64,000 bases of DNA, taken from Mycolicibacterium fluoranthenivorans. GTDB lineage: Bacteria > Actinomycetota > Actinomycetes > Mycobacteriales > Mycobacteriaceae. The stretch lies in the NCBI RefSeq assembly GCF_011758805.1, contig NZ_JAANOW010000001.1, positions 2,170,001 to 2,234,000 of the forward strand. The letters run 5' to 3'. This document shows positions 49,954 through 57,337 of the stretch, piece by piece (within the stretch, counting starts at the first letter, position 1; each line of letters opens with the position of its first letter). Under the pieces are notes generated by a model. The model did not search any database and had not been told where the DNA came from. It was given only the letters and a program-made list of their open reading frames with translations. A program made the translations under genes and the position numbers.

Positions 49954-49989
49954 GGAATCCCGCCCCCGCCGATGCGGGGCCGGGATTCC
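49954..49989 (-). terminator. Strong hairpin downstream of the APC permease
   Basis: The outer stem GGAATCCCG / CGGGATTCC (49954-49962 with 49981-49989) encloses an inner stem CCCCGC / GCGGGG with a CGAT loop. It starts 12 bp after the permease stop and precedes the TauE/SafE gene. Confidence 0.7.
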
Positions 49990-50001
49990 GGTGCCGTCCT
50001 G

Positions 50002-51537
50002 CTACTTCTTCTTGGGGGAAACCAGCGCGTCAGCTGGGTCGGGAGCGCCTTCGCGATCGCGCACCACCCGGTAGGCGATGTACCCGACAGCCAAGGTCAG
50101 TGCGACGAAGATCACCGCGAAGTACTGCAGGAACCACGAGTCGCCGGCCGGGTTGTAGACCTCCTGGCGGGGCCAGCCGATGTTGACCACCAGCAGCCCG
50201 CCCATCACCACCGCGACCAGGTTCACCGGGATGCCCCAGCGGCCCAGATCCATCACCGGTTTGCCATGGGACAGGCTGGTGCCCCGCAGCCGGTGGATCA
50301 ACGCCGGCACGGTCACCATCAGATAGGCCAGATAGACGATCACCACCGAGACCGAGGCGATGGCCGCGAACACACTGGCCTGCCCGAGGTTGACCAGCAG
50401 GACGGCGATGGCCAGCAGGCTGACCGCCACCCCGGTGATCACGGGGGTGCCGGTGCGCTTGTTCACCTTGGCCAGGAACGTGCCGAACGGCAGCCGGTTG
50501 TCGCGGGCCATGGAGAACATCACCCGGGAGGCGGAGGCCTGGATGGCCAGCGTGGCGGAGAACATGGCGACGGCGACCAGTCCCAGCAGGGTCTTGCCCA
50601 GCCAGGTGTCGAGCTGGCTTTCGATGACCCAGGCCATACCGCCGGTGGCGAGGTCGTCACCGAGTGCGGGAGCCGACATGAGGGCCGCGACGATCATCAG
50701 TCCACCGCCGACGAACGACACCAGCAGGGCGTTCACGATCGCTTTCGGGGCGGTGCGCCGCGGGTCCTTGGTCTCCTCGGAAAGCTCTGCGGCGCTGTCG
50801 AATCCGTACATCACGTAGGCGGCCATCAACATCGAGGCCAGAAAGGCCGGCAGGTAGTGGACACCGGAGCCGTGGCCGCCGGTGTCGGCGACGGCCTGGA
50901 CCGGATTGCGCTCGGCGGTGAAGAACATGGCGCCGATGATCAGGATGACGCCGATGATCTCCAGGGTGACGCCGGTGACGGTGATACGCGCCATGAACCG
51001 CACACCGGCCGCGCTGATGATGGTGCACAGCACGATCGTGACCGCCCCCAGGATGATGCCGTTGGTGGCACCGTCCACCGACAGCGGATCCATATCGGTG
51101 CCGACGATCTGGAATCCGCTCCAGATCGGCGGGAGCACCGTCTGCATGGCGATGGCCAGCGCGGCGATCGAGACGATGTAGCCGATCAGCATGAACCAAC
51201 CGGCGAACCAGCCCACGGCGTTACCGGCGAGCCGCCGCGACCACTGGTAGATGGCGCCGGCGACCGGGAACTTGCCGGACAGTTCGGCGAAGACGAGGCA
51301 CACGCAGAACTGACAGATGAACACGATGGGCCAGGTGAAGAAGAATGCCGGCCCGCCGAGTGCGAAACCGAGCGGGAAGAACGCGAACACGGTGGTGAGG
51401 ATCGACACGAAGGAGAAGCCCGAGGCGAAAGCGGCGTAACCGCCGATGCCGCGGTGCAGCTCCTGCGTATAGCCGAGCTCCTCCAGGGTGGCGGCGTCCT
51501 CCTGTGAGGAGATCGCCGGATCGAAGGTGGCGGACAT
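50002..51537 (-). CDS. APC-superfamily amino acid/polyamine permease
   Basis: 511 aa from ATG 51537, with AGGAG 6 bp upstream. Around 12 helices; family blocks GYTQELHRGIGGYAAFASGFSFVSILT, GPAFFFTWPIVFICQFCVCLVFAELSGKFPVAGAIYQW, and YGFDSAAELSEETKDPRRTAPKAI. This is the ACT/GABA-choline-like branch, importing amino acids or amines by proton exchange. The C-terminus is basic (SPKKK). Its upstream region carries the palindrome at 51576, so it is probably controlled by a TetR-type regulator encoded elsewhere. Confidence 0.85.
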   Translation of the reverse strand: MSATFDPAISSQEDAATLEELGYTQELHRGIGGYAAFASGFSFVSILTTVFAFFPLGFALGGPAFFFTWPIVFICQFCVCLVFAELSGKFPVAGAIYQWSRRLAGNAVGWFAGWFMLIGYIVSIAALAIAMQTVLPPIWSGFQIVGTDMDPLSVDGATNGIILGAVTIVLCTIISAAGVRFMARITVTGVTLEIIGVILIIGAMFFTAERNPVQAVADTGGHGSGVHYLPAFLASMLMAAYVMYGFDSAAELSEETKDPRRTAPKAIVNALLVSFVGGGLMIVAALMSAPALGDDLATGGMAWVIESQLDTWLGKTLLGLVAVAMFSATLAIQASASRVMFSMARDNRLPFGTFLAKVNKRTGTPVITGVAVSLLAIAVLLVNLGQASVFAAIASVSVVIVYLAYLMVTVPALIHRLRGTSLSHGKPVMDLGRWGIPVNLVAVVMGGLLVVNIGWPRQEVYNPAGDSWFLQYFAVIFVALTLAVGYIAYRVVRDREGAPDPADALVSPKKK

Positions 51538-51575
51538 ACGGTGCTCCTGGGGTGAGGAAAAGCTGGATGGAATAA

Positions 51576-51589
51576 CTATCGTGCGATAG
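51576..51589. promoter_or_regulatory. Palindrome upstream of the APC permease
   Basis: CTATCG-TG-CGATAG has 6-bp perfect arms. It is 39 bp upstream of the permease ATG and 76 bp before the divergent nucleotidyltransferase GTG. The TATCG/CGATA arms are typical of TetR-type operators. No regulator gene adjoins it. Confidence 0.5.
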
Positions 51590-51664
51590 AAATTAGCCTG
51601 TGTTTTTGATCCGCGCATTTCGAAGCTGTCACATCTGTGTGACCTGCACCGTGGGAGCAAGCGA

Positions 51665-52789
51665 GTGACAATCGAGTCCGTGCCTCCAGAGAGTCCCGAC
51701 ACCCCGTCCGGTCGCGGTGTCGCCGCAGCCCTCGGAGCCATCGACGCCGCAGGTGACGAGGCCGCGCTGCGTGCGGGGGTCGGCCGGGCCCGGCAGGCCG
51801 TGACCGCGGAGCTGGCGGCGCACACGCCGGCGCCGGCTCTGGCCGCGGGCTGGTCGGAGGTGTTGCGCGGCGGCGTCGCCGCAGCGGTTCGGTTGACATC
51901 GATCGACGGTGCGCCGGACTGGAACTGGTTCGTCTCCGGCAGCGTCGCGCGCGGTGAGGCCGCGCCCGGTTCCGATGTCGAGACCATGGTCGCCCTGTCC
52001 GACGCCGTCTCCGACGAGCGCAAGGTGGCTCTGATGGCGCGGGCCGCCGAGGTACACGCGCTGCTGGAACGCTGTGGCATCCAGGGCGACGGCAATGGGG
52101 TGCTGGCCAGCCGGCCGCGGTTCTGCCGCCGGATGGCCAGCTGGACCGAGGGCATCGAACGCTGGGCGGCCGACCCGCGCGAGGACCGCGGGGTGGTGAT
52201 GACCGGACTGATGGCCGACGCGGCCGCGGTGGGATTGGCCGACGCGGCCGTGGCGGGATTGGCCGACGCGGCCGTGGCGGGACGACACCCCGGGATCGCT
52301 GAGGATGTGCTGCGCGCCCGCACGGTCGAGGCGGCGCAGCGCCACTATGCGGCGCGCCAGGCGATGCTCGACGACGCCACCACCCTGCGCGCCGGTTTCC
52401 CGTCCCGGCTGCGCATCTTCTCCCGGCACGCCGACACCGTCGATATGAAGCCCGCGATGGTGGACCCGGTGGTGAAGATCGCCCGCTGGGCCGGCCTGTC
52501 TGCGGGGTCGGTGGCAGTGTCCACCCTCGATCGCCTGGACGCTGCGGGTGCGGCCAATATCCTTGATGCCGAGGATGTTTCGACACTGCACGAGTGCTTC
52601 CTGTGGCTGACCCGGTTTCGCTGGCGGTTGCGGGCCGGTCCGTGGCTGCAGGGCAGGCCGGTCTCGGACGTGGTCAGCCTGGCCGATATCGCCCCGCACG
52701 AACGGGCGGTTCTGCGCGGCGTGCACCGCGAGGTGGCAGGGATCAGCCGCAAGCTCACCTTCCTGGCATCGACGTCGGCGTTCCGGTAG
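51665..52789 (+). CDS. DUF294-type nucleotidyltransferase-like protein
   Basis: 374 aa, GTG start. The nucleotidyltransferase core motif is SGSVARGEAAPGSDVETMVAL: Gly92-Ser93 and the metal-binding acids Asp104 and Glu106. The C-terminal half is helical and like the DUF294 C-terminal domain (FSRHADTVDMKPAMVDPVVKIARWAGL). Relatives include GlnD-like uridylyltransferases and HEPN/MNT-type toxin modifiers. An 8-residue segment (ADAAVAGL-like) is repeated three times at residues 184-207. The TAG overlaps the Fic start by one base, so the two are translated together. Confidence 0.75.
   Translation: MTIESVPPESPDTPSGRGVAAALGAIDAAGDEAALRAGVGRARQAVTAELAAHTPAPALAAGWSEVLRGGVAAAVRLTSIDGAPDWNWFVSGSVARGEAAPGSDVETMVALSDAVSDERKVALMARAAEVHALLERCGIQGDGNGVLASRPRFCRRMASWTEGIERWAADPREDRGVVMTGLMADAAAVGLADAAVAGLADAAVAGRHPGIAEDVLRARTVEAAQRHYAARQAMLDDATTLRAGFPSRLRIFSRHADTVDMKPAMVDPVVKIARWAGLSAGSVAVSTLDRLDAAGAANILDAEDVSTLHECFLWLTRFRWRLRAGPWLQGRPVSDVVSLADIAPHERAVLRGVHREVAGISRKLTFLASTSAFR
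52214..52285 (+). repeat. Three tandem copies of a 24-bp in-frame unit
   Basis: Units at 52214-52237, 52238-52261 and 52262-52285 each begin GCCGACGCGGCCG and encode ADAAAVGL, ADAAVAGL and ADAAVAGR. They are nearly identical at the DNA level, so recent duplication is likely and copy number may vary between strains. Confidence 0.85.
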
Positions 52790-53574
52790 TGGAAGCCGGC
52801 GCGCTGCGCCAGACCGTCGCCGCGCAACGGCTGGAGGGCTGGCGGCCCACCGACGAGCAGCTGGCCGACCTGGGCCGGCTGGCGCGTGCCGAGCTGAGTT
52901 TCGGGGAGTATCTGGCCAGCTACCGGGCCCGGTATCCACCGCCCGCGCCGGCACCGCGGCGCTGGGTGCTGCGACGTCGTATCCCGTATCTGATTCCGGG
53001 AACCACGCTGTTGCGCAACAATTTCGGCGTCACCGAGCCGTCAGTGCTGATCGAGCTCGAGTTCGCCGCGACCGCGGGCCGCATACTCGGGTGGCAGCAG
53101 CGGATCGCCGCCGGGCAGGTCGGCTCCGCCGATCTCGATGCGCGGGTGATCCACCAGCAGGTGTTCGGTGATGTGTACGCGTGGGCGGGGGAGTACCGGA
53201 TCACCGAACTGCGCCGCGGTGACGTGGCCTTCGGATGGCAGGCCGATATCGGCGCGCGGATGGACGAGATCACCGGGCACGCGCGCGCGTTGGTGACCGA
53301 CCGGCCGGCCGACGCGCCGGCGCTGGCCTATGAGCTGTCCCGGCTCTATGCCGACTACAACCAGGTGCACCCGTTCCGCGAGGGCAACGGTCGCACCGGG
53401 ACCCTGCTGCTGCACACCGTGTCGGCCCAGTGCGGGTATCCGCTCGACCTCTCCGGAATCACCCGCGCCGACTGGTACAGCGCGTCGGCGGACAGCATGC
53501 CGTTCCGCCGGGACGGGCGAGCCAACCATCGGCCGTTCCTCCCGCTGCTGGTGCGCGCGGTCGGCGACCCGTAA
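52789..53574 (+). CDS. Fic-domain protein with an N-terminal VbhA-antitoxin-like segment
   Basis: 261 aa, GTG start overlapping the upstream stop. The Fic core has VFGDVYAWAGEYRITEL and the catalytic loop HPFREGNGRTGT (His194 to Arg202). The last Arg of HxFx(D/E)GNGRxxR is Thr205, which may weaken ATP phosphate binding. Residues 7-49 (RQTVAAQRLEGWRPTDEQ, then ADLGRLARAELS, ending RARY) look like the VbhA antitoxin helix with the inhibitory Glu16-Gly17; the usual Ser four residues before is Ala12. It may be a self-inhibited AMP-transferase paired with the nucleotidyltransferase. Confidence 0.8.
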   Translation: MEAGALRQTVAAQRLEGWRPTDEQLADLGRLARAELSFGEYLASYRARYPPPAPAPRRWVLRRRIPYLIPGTTLLRNNFGVTEPSVLIELEFAATAGRILGWQQRIAAGQVGSADLDARVIHQQVFGDVYAWAGEYRITELRRGDVAFGWQADIGARMDEITGHARALVTDRPADAPALAYELSRLYADYNQVHPFREGNGRTGTLLLHTVSAQCGYPLDLSGITRADWYSASADSMPFRRDGRANHRPFLPLLVRAVGDP

Positions 53575-53603
53575 AAGGGTTGCGCGGACCCCGAACCTGC
53601 GGC

Positions 53604-53616
53604 TAACCTCGCCCAC
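53604..53616 (+). promoter_or_regulatory. -10 box for the leaderless leader peptide
   Basis: TAACCT (53604-53609, TANNNT) is followed by seven bases and the GTG of a 13-codon ORF, with no ribosome site. This fits a transcript beginning at or next to the GTG. Confidence 0.45.
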
Positions 53617-53658
53617 GTGCATCGCATCGTCGTAGTAGCTCTCCGCAGCGGGGTCTGA
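53617..53658 (+). CDS. 13-codon leader peptide rich in branched-chain codons
   Basis: GTG start; the peptide reads MHRIVVVALRSGV, with Ile-Val-Val-Val-Ala-Leu in the middle. It is too short to be a functional protein and lies inside the ascending arms of a nested hairpin, as in branched-chain amino acid attenuators. The next real gene starts 75 bp later and is not an amino acid biosynthesis gene. Confidence 0.5.
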   Translation: MHRIVVVALRSGV

Positions 53659-53696
53659 TCCAGACCGACCCCCCGCTGTGGGTCGCACGCTACTAC
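53632..53696 (+). ncRNA. Nested hairpin, candidate attenuator in the 5' leader of the gene at 53734
   Basis: Three nested complementary pairs: GTAGTAGC (53632-53639) with GCTACTAC (53689-53696); CAGCGGGG (53646-53653) with CCCCGCTG (53671-53678); GTCTG (53653-53657) with CAGAC (53661-53665). The outer 5' arm lies over the Val codons of the leader peptide, so ribosome stalling there would break the outer stem. No U-run follows, so control may be of translation or Rho access. Confidence 0.5.
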
Positions 53697-53733
53697 CCGT
53701 CGGTCGCTCCCGAAGAGCCGAAAGACCGAGACC

Positions 53734-54120
53734 ATGCACACCACCACCCTCACCGGCCCCCGCTTCGCCGACTTCTTCGACACCCCGCTGCCGCGCGGCC
53801 TGCGCGAGCTGGCCGGCGACATGTCCTGGGATGACGTCGCCACCACCTTCTCGGGTGCCGGACCGCTGAGTCTGGACGACCGAACCGCCGCGGCCCTGGC
53901 CTCCGCGCCGGCCCCGCTCGCCGCCCTGACCGGACTGCTCTATGAGCAGGGCTGCGCCGTCGAGATGCTCAACTTCCACCAGTTGCGCGCCGGCGGGCAG
54001 ACCGCGACCTTCATCCGCGGCACCGACGGCGTCCGCACCGAATGGGCCATCGGCTGGTCGGAGTCGCCGACCGAATCCGCGCTGCGCGCGTTCGTCGCCT
54101 GCGCGAACCGGCTCGCATAA
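53734..54120 (+). CDS. Hypothetical protein, 128 aa
   Basis: Not recognised. A soluble, Ala-rich protein with segments FFDTPLPRGLRELAGDMSWDDVATTF and LLYEQGCAVEMLNFHQLRAGGQTATFIRGTDGVRTEWAIGWSESPTESALRAFVACANRLA. No signal peptide, membrane helix or metal motif. ATG 53734 has only a weak ribosome site. It follows the leader peptide and nested hairpin and ends 9 bp before a strong bidirectional terminator, so it is a single-gene unit under apparent leader control. GC and codon use look like its neighbours. Confidence 0.65.
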   Translation: MHTTTLTGPRFADFFDTPLPRGLRELAGDMSWDDVATTFSGAGPLSLDDRTAAALASAPAPLAALTGLLYEQGCAVEMLNFHQLRAGGQTATFIRGTDGVRTEWAIGWSESPTESALRAFVACANRLA

Positions 54121-54128
54121 CGCCGAAA

Positions 54129-54175
54129 GGCCGGTTATGGCACGCGTTTTCGTGAAGCGTGTGCCATAACCGGCC
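54129..54175. terminator. Bidirectional terminator hairpin
   Basis: GGCCGGTTATGGCAC (54129-54143) pairs perfectly with GTGCCATAACCGGCC (54161-54175), a 15-bp stem extended by three inner pairs. It lies between the convergent hypothetical gene (ends 54120) and cyp136 (ends 54188). Confidence 0.82.
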
Positions 54176-54187
54176 AGTCGAGCCTGC

Positions 54188-55669
54188 TCAGCGAATGGGG
54201 CGTAGCACGATCGGCATACCGTCGATCGGCACGGGCATGCCGCCGTAGTCGTAGTGCGGCTTGTACCCGGGGTGGGTCAGCTCGAGGCGGTAGCGGCGCA
54301 GCAGGCGGTGCATGACGGTCTTGATCTCCAGCTGGCCGAAGACCATGCCGATGCACTTGTGCGCACCCCCGCCGAACGGCGCGAACGCGTACCGGTGTCC
54401 CTTGTGCTCATTGCGCGGTTCGGTGAAGCGGTCGGGATCGAACTTCTCCGGGTTGGTCCACAGCTCTTCGAGCCGGTGGTTCATCGACGGCCAGGTCATC
54501 ACGTTCGTCCCGGCCGGGAGGTAGTAACCCAGCAGATCGGTGTCACGCACGGTCTGGCGGAAGTTGAACGGCAGCGGGGTCTGCATCCGCAGGGCCTCGT
54601 TGATCACCAGATCGTAGGTTTCCAGTTTCTCCAGCGCCTCGATGTCCAGCGGGCCGTCGCCGATCCGCTCGGACTCCTCCCGGCAGCGCTCCTGCCACTC
54701 CGGGTTGGCGGCCAGGTGATACGCCATCGTGGTCAGGGTGGACGTCGAGGTGTCGTGGGCCGCCATCATCAGGAAGATCATGTGGCTGACGATGTCCTCG
54801 TCGGTGAAGCGCTGACCGTCCTCGTCCTCGGTGTGACACAGCACGCTGAACATGTCGGTATCGCCCGATGCGCGCTTCTCGGCGAGCCGGCTGTTGAAGT
54901 AGTTCTCCAGCGTCTCGCGGGCCTTGATCCCGCGCCACCAGCTCAACGGCGGCACCGGCTTGCGCACGATCGCGTTCCCGGCGCGCGTGGTGGTGGTGAA
55001 GGCGTGGTTGACCGTGGTGACGAGTTCCCGGTCGGCACCGGGTTCGTGGCCCATGAACACCACCGAGGCGATGTCCAGCGTCAACTCCTTGACCGCGGGA
55101 AAGAACAGGAACCGCTTGTCGTTGGCCACCCAGTCATTGGCGAGCACGTGGCTGGCCACCGCGTCGATGTGCTCGACGTAGCCGGTGAGCCGGCTGCGGG
55201 TGAACGCCTCCTGCATGATCCGGCGGTGGAACATGTGGTCGTCGAAGTCGCGCAGCATCAGCCCGCCCTCGAAGAACGGCCCGATCACCGGATCCCAGGC
55301 GCGCTGCGAGAAATCCTTGTTGCGGTTGGAGAACACGGCCTGGGTGGCATCCGGCCCCAGCGCGAGCACCGCGGGCAACACCGGCGAGAACATGTAGTGC
55401 ACCGGGCCGTACTTGCGGTACAGGTGCAGCAGGAAGTCCGGACCGCCGCGGAACATCTCGATCATGTGCCCGAACACCGGTAGTCCGGCGTCGCCCATGA
55501 CCGTTTTCAATCCGCTTTCCGGCGGCGCGGGAGCCAGCGGGAACTCATCCCATTCGTGCGCCAGCAACCGCTTCTCGAGGGTGCCCATCCCGGGGATGGT
55601 CACCGGGGTCGGGGTCATGCGGCGCCTGGCCTGATCGAGAAGGTAGGCCGGAGTGCTGATTGTCGGCAT
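54188..55669 (-). CDS. cyp136: Cytochrome P450 CYP136 family
   Basis: 493 aa from ATG 55669 with AGGAG 9 bp upstream; longer than the other three P450s and eukaryote-like in layout, as is M. tuberculosis CYP136. Heme loop FAPFGGGAHKCIGMVFGQLEIK (Cys ligand); I-helix MMAAHDTSTSTLT with Asp-Thr; ExxR as NEALRMQ; FDPDRFTEPR. Divergent from a TetR and followed in the same order as Rv3059-Rv3058c-Rv3057c. Substrate not established. A palindrome at 55749 lies between the two genes. Confidence 0.9.
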   Translation of the reverse strand: MPTISTPAYLLDQARRRMTPTPVTIPGMGTLEKRLLAHEWDEFPLAPAPPESGLKTVMGDAGLPVFGHMIEMFRGGPDFLLHLYRKYGPVHYMFSPVLPAVLALGPDATQAVFSNRNKDFSQRAWDPVIGPFFEGGLMLRDFDDHMFHRRIMQEAFTRSRLTGYVEHIDAVASHVLANDWVANDKRFLFFPAVKELTLDIASVVFMGHEPGADRELVTTVNHAFTTTTRAGNAIVRKPVPPLSWWRGIKARETLENYFNSRLAEKRASGDTDMFSVLCHTEDEDGQRFTDEDIVSHMIFLMMAAHDTSTSTLTTMAYHLAANPEWQERCREESERIGDGPLDIEALEKLETYDLVINEALRMQTPLPFNFRQTVRDTDLLGYYLPAGTNVMTWPSMNHRLEELWTNPEKFDPDRFTEPRNEHKGHRYAFAPFGGGAHKCIGMVFGQLEIKTVMHRLLRRYRLELTHPGYKPHYDYGGMPVPIDGMPIVLRPIR

Positions 55670-55748
55670 CGTGCGGAGCTCCTGAGAAGATCGTCGGGCT
55701 AACAGACGTGTGGTCGATGTCACTCGTGGAAGTCATCCTGTATGCCAG

Positions 55749-55766
55749 ACTTGACGCATGTCAAGT
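55749..55766. promoter_or_regulatory. 18-bp inverted repeat, operator for the cyp136-linked TetR
   Basis: ACTTGAC-GCAT-GTCAAGT: 7-bp perfect arms, 4-bp centre. It lies 79 bp from the cyp136 start and 36 bp from the TetR start. TTGAC within it could be a -35 element, so binding would block both promoters. Confidence 0.68.
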
Positions 55767-55802
55767 TTTGCAATGGCGCGCCGCGATGCAAAGGTCTAAT
55801 TC

Positions 55803-56447
55803 ATGACTGCACAGCCGGAATCGGTGCCGGATCCGCCGGTCCGTCGCAGCCGGGGGGACCGGCAACGCGACGCCATCGTCGCCGCCGTTCGCGAACTGCT
55901 CGAGGAGAAGCCCTTCGCCGATCTGTCGGTGAGCATGATCAGCGAGCGCGCCGGCGTCGCCCGGTCGGGTTTCTACTTCTACTTCGACACCAAATATGCG
56001 GTGCTGGCCCAGATCCTGGACGAGGCGACGCGCGAACTCGAGGAGCTCACCCAGCATTTCGCGCCCCGCGGGCCGGAGGAGACCCCGGCGGCCTTCGCCA
56101 AGCGGATGGTCGGCAGCGCCGCGCTGACAATCGCGCACAACGATCCGGTGATGTCGGCCTGCTACGCCGCCCGTGCCACCGACGCCGAGATCCGCCGCAT
56201 CCAGGACGAACAGATGCTGACGGTGATCGAACAGATCATCGCGGTGGTCGAGGGCGAGATCGCGGCCGGTAACGCCCACCCGATCTCCGAGGACATCCCG
56301 ACGCTGATCCGGACCCTCGGCGCCACGACGGTGATGGCGTTCTCGGGTGACCTGCCGTCCCTGGGGCCCGGCAATGACCGGGACCGCATCGTCAGCGTGC
56401 TGGAGAAGCTGTGGCTGCATGCCCTGTGGGGCGGTAACACCGTCTGA
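55803..56447 (+). CDS. TetR-family regulator adjacent to cyp136 (Rv3058c-like)
   Basis: 214 aa from ATG 55803 with AAAGG 8 bp upstream. HTH: AVRELLEEKPFADLSVSMISERAGVARSGFYFYFDTKYAVLAQIL. The C-terminal effector domain has GPEETPAAFAKRMVGSAALTIAHNDPVMSACYAARATDAEIR. Divergent from cyp136 across the inverted repeat at 55749, so it probably represses cyp136 and itself. The SDR at 56474 follows after 26 bp and is likely in its transcript. Confidence 0.88.
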   Translation: MTAQPESVPDPPVRRSRGDRQRDAIVAAVRELLEEKPFADLSVSMISERAGVARSGFYFYFDTKYAVLAQILDEATRELEELTQHFAPRGPEETPAAFAKRMVGSAALTIAHNDPVMSACYAARATDAEIRRIQDEQMLTVIEQIIAVVEGEIAAGNAHPISEDIPTLIRTLGATTVMAFSGDLPSLGPGNDRDRIVSVLEKLWLHALWGGNTV

Positions 56448-56473
56448 CCGGTACCGCCGGTAGCATCTGGACC

Positions 56474-57337
56474 ATGCCGGATACGTTCGCGGGCAAACGC
56501 TGCCTCCTGACAGGGGCGGCGAGCGGTATCGGTCGCGCCACCGCGCTCCGGCTGGCCGCCGACGGCGCCGAACTGTTCCTCACCGACCGGGATGCCGACG
56601 GGCTGGCGGTCACCGTCGCCGACGCCGAGGCGCTGGGCGGCAAAGTGCTGCTGCACCGGGTGCTGGACATCTCCGACTTCGACGCGGTCAGCGCCTTCGC
56701 CGCCGACATCCACGCCGCACACGGCTCGATGGACCTGGTGTGCAATATCGCGGGCATCTCCGCGTGGGGCACCGTATCCACGCTCACCCATCAGCACTGG
56801 AAGTCGATGATCGACGTCAACCTGATGGGACCGATCCACGTCATCGAGACATTCCTGCCCCCGATGGTGGCCGCGCGCCGTGGCGGGCATCTGGTCAACG
56901 TGTCCTCGGCGGCCGGCGTCGTCGCGTTGCCCTGGCACGCCGCCTACAGCGCCAGCAAGTACGGGTTGCGGGGCCTGAGCGAGGTACTGCGCTTCGACCT
57001 GGCCCGACACCGCATCGGGGTGTCCGTCGTGGTGCCGGGTGCGGTGAAAACTCCTCTGGTGCAAACGGTTCACATCGCCGGGGTGGACCGCGACCATCCC
57101 AGCGTGGCGAAATGGGTGAACCGCTTCGCCGGGCATGCGGTGTCCCCGGAACACGCCGCCGCCAAGATCCTGCACGGCGTGACGCGCAACCGGTTCCTGA
57201 TCTACACCTCAGCCGATATCCGGGCGCTGTACCTGTTCAAGCGGATCGCGTGGGGGCCCTACAGCATGGCCATGAGGCGGGCGAACCTGTTGTTCACCCG
57301 TGCCCTGCGGCCGGGCCGGTCTACTAACCGCGACTGA
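56474..57337 (+). CDS. Short-chain dehydrogenase/reductase (Rv3057c-like)
   Basis: 287 aa. Intact motifs: [41 protein letters not shown], Ser in [13 protein letters not shown]. The C-terminal part [26 protein letters not shown] is hydrophobic/basic and may touch membrane lipid. Position after the TetR and cyp136 matches M. tuberculosis. It may act on the product of CYP136. Its 3' end overlaps the convergent phosphatase gene by 14 bp. Confidence 0.87.
   Translation: MPDTFAGKRCLLTGAASGIGRATALRLAADGAELFLTDRDADGLAVTVADAEALGGKVLLHRVLDISDFDAVSAFAADIHAAHGSMDLVCNIAGISAWGTVSTLTHQHWKSMIDVNLMGPIHVIETFLPPMVAARRGGHLVNVSSAAGVVALPWHAAYSASKYGLRGLSEVLRFDLARHRIGVSVVVPGAVKTPLVQTVHIAGVDRDHPSVAKWVNRFAGHAVSPEHAAAKILHGVTRNRFLIYTSADIRALYLFKRIAWGPYSMAMRRANLLFTRALRPGRSTNRD

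Noticed and set aside
54137..54169. Tiny ORFs with MAxxxxKRVP on both strands
   Set aside because: They arise from the two arms of the terminator hairpin, which contains CAT/ATG on both strands.
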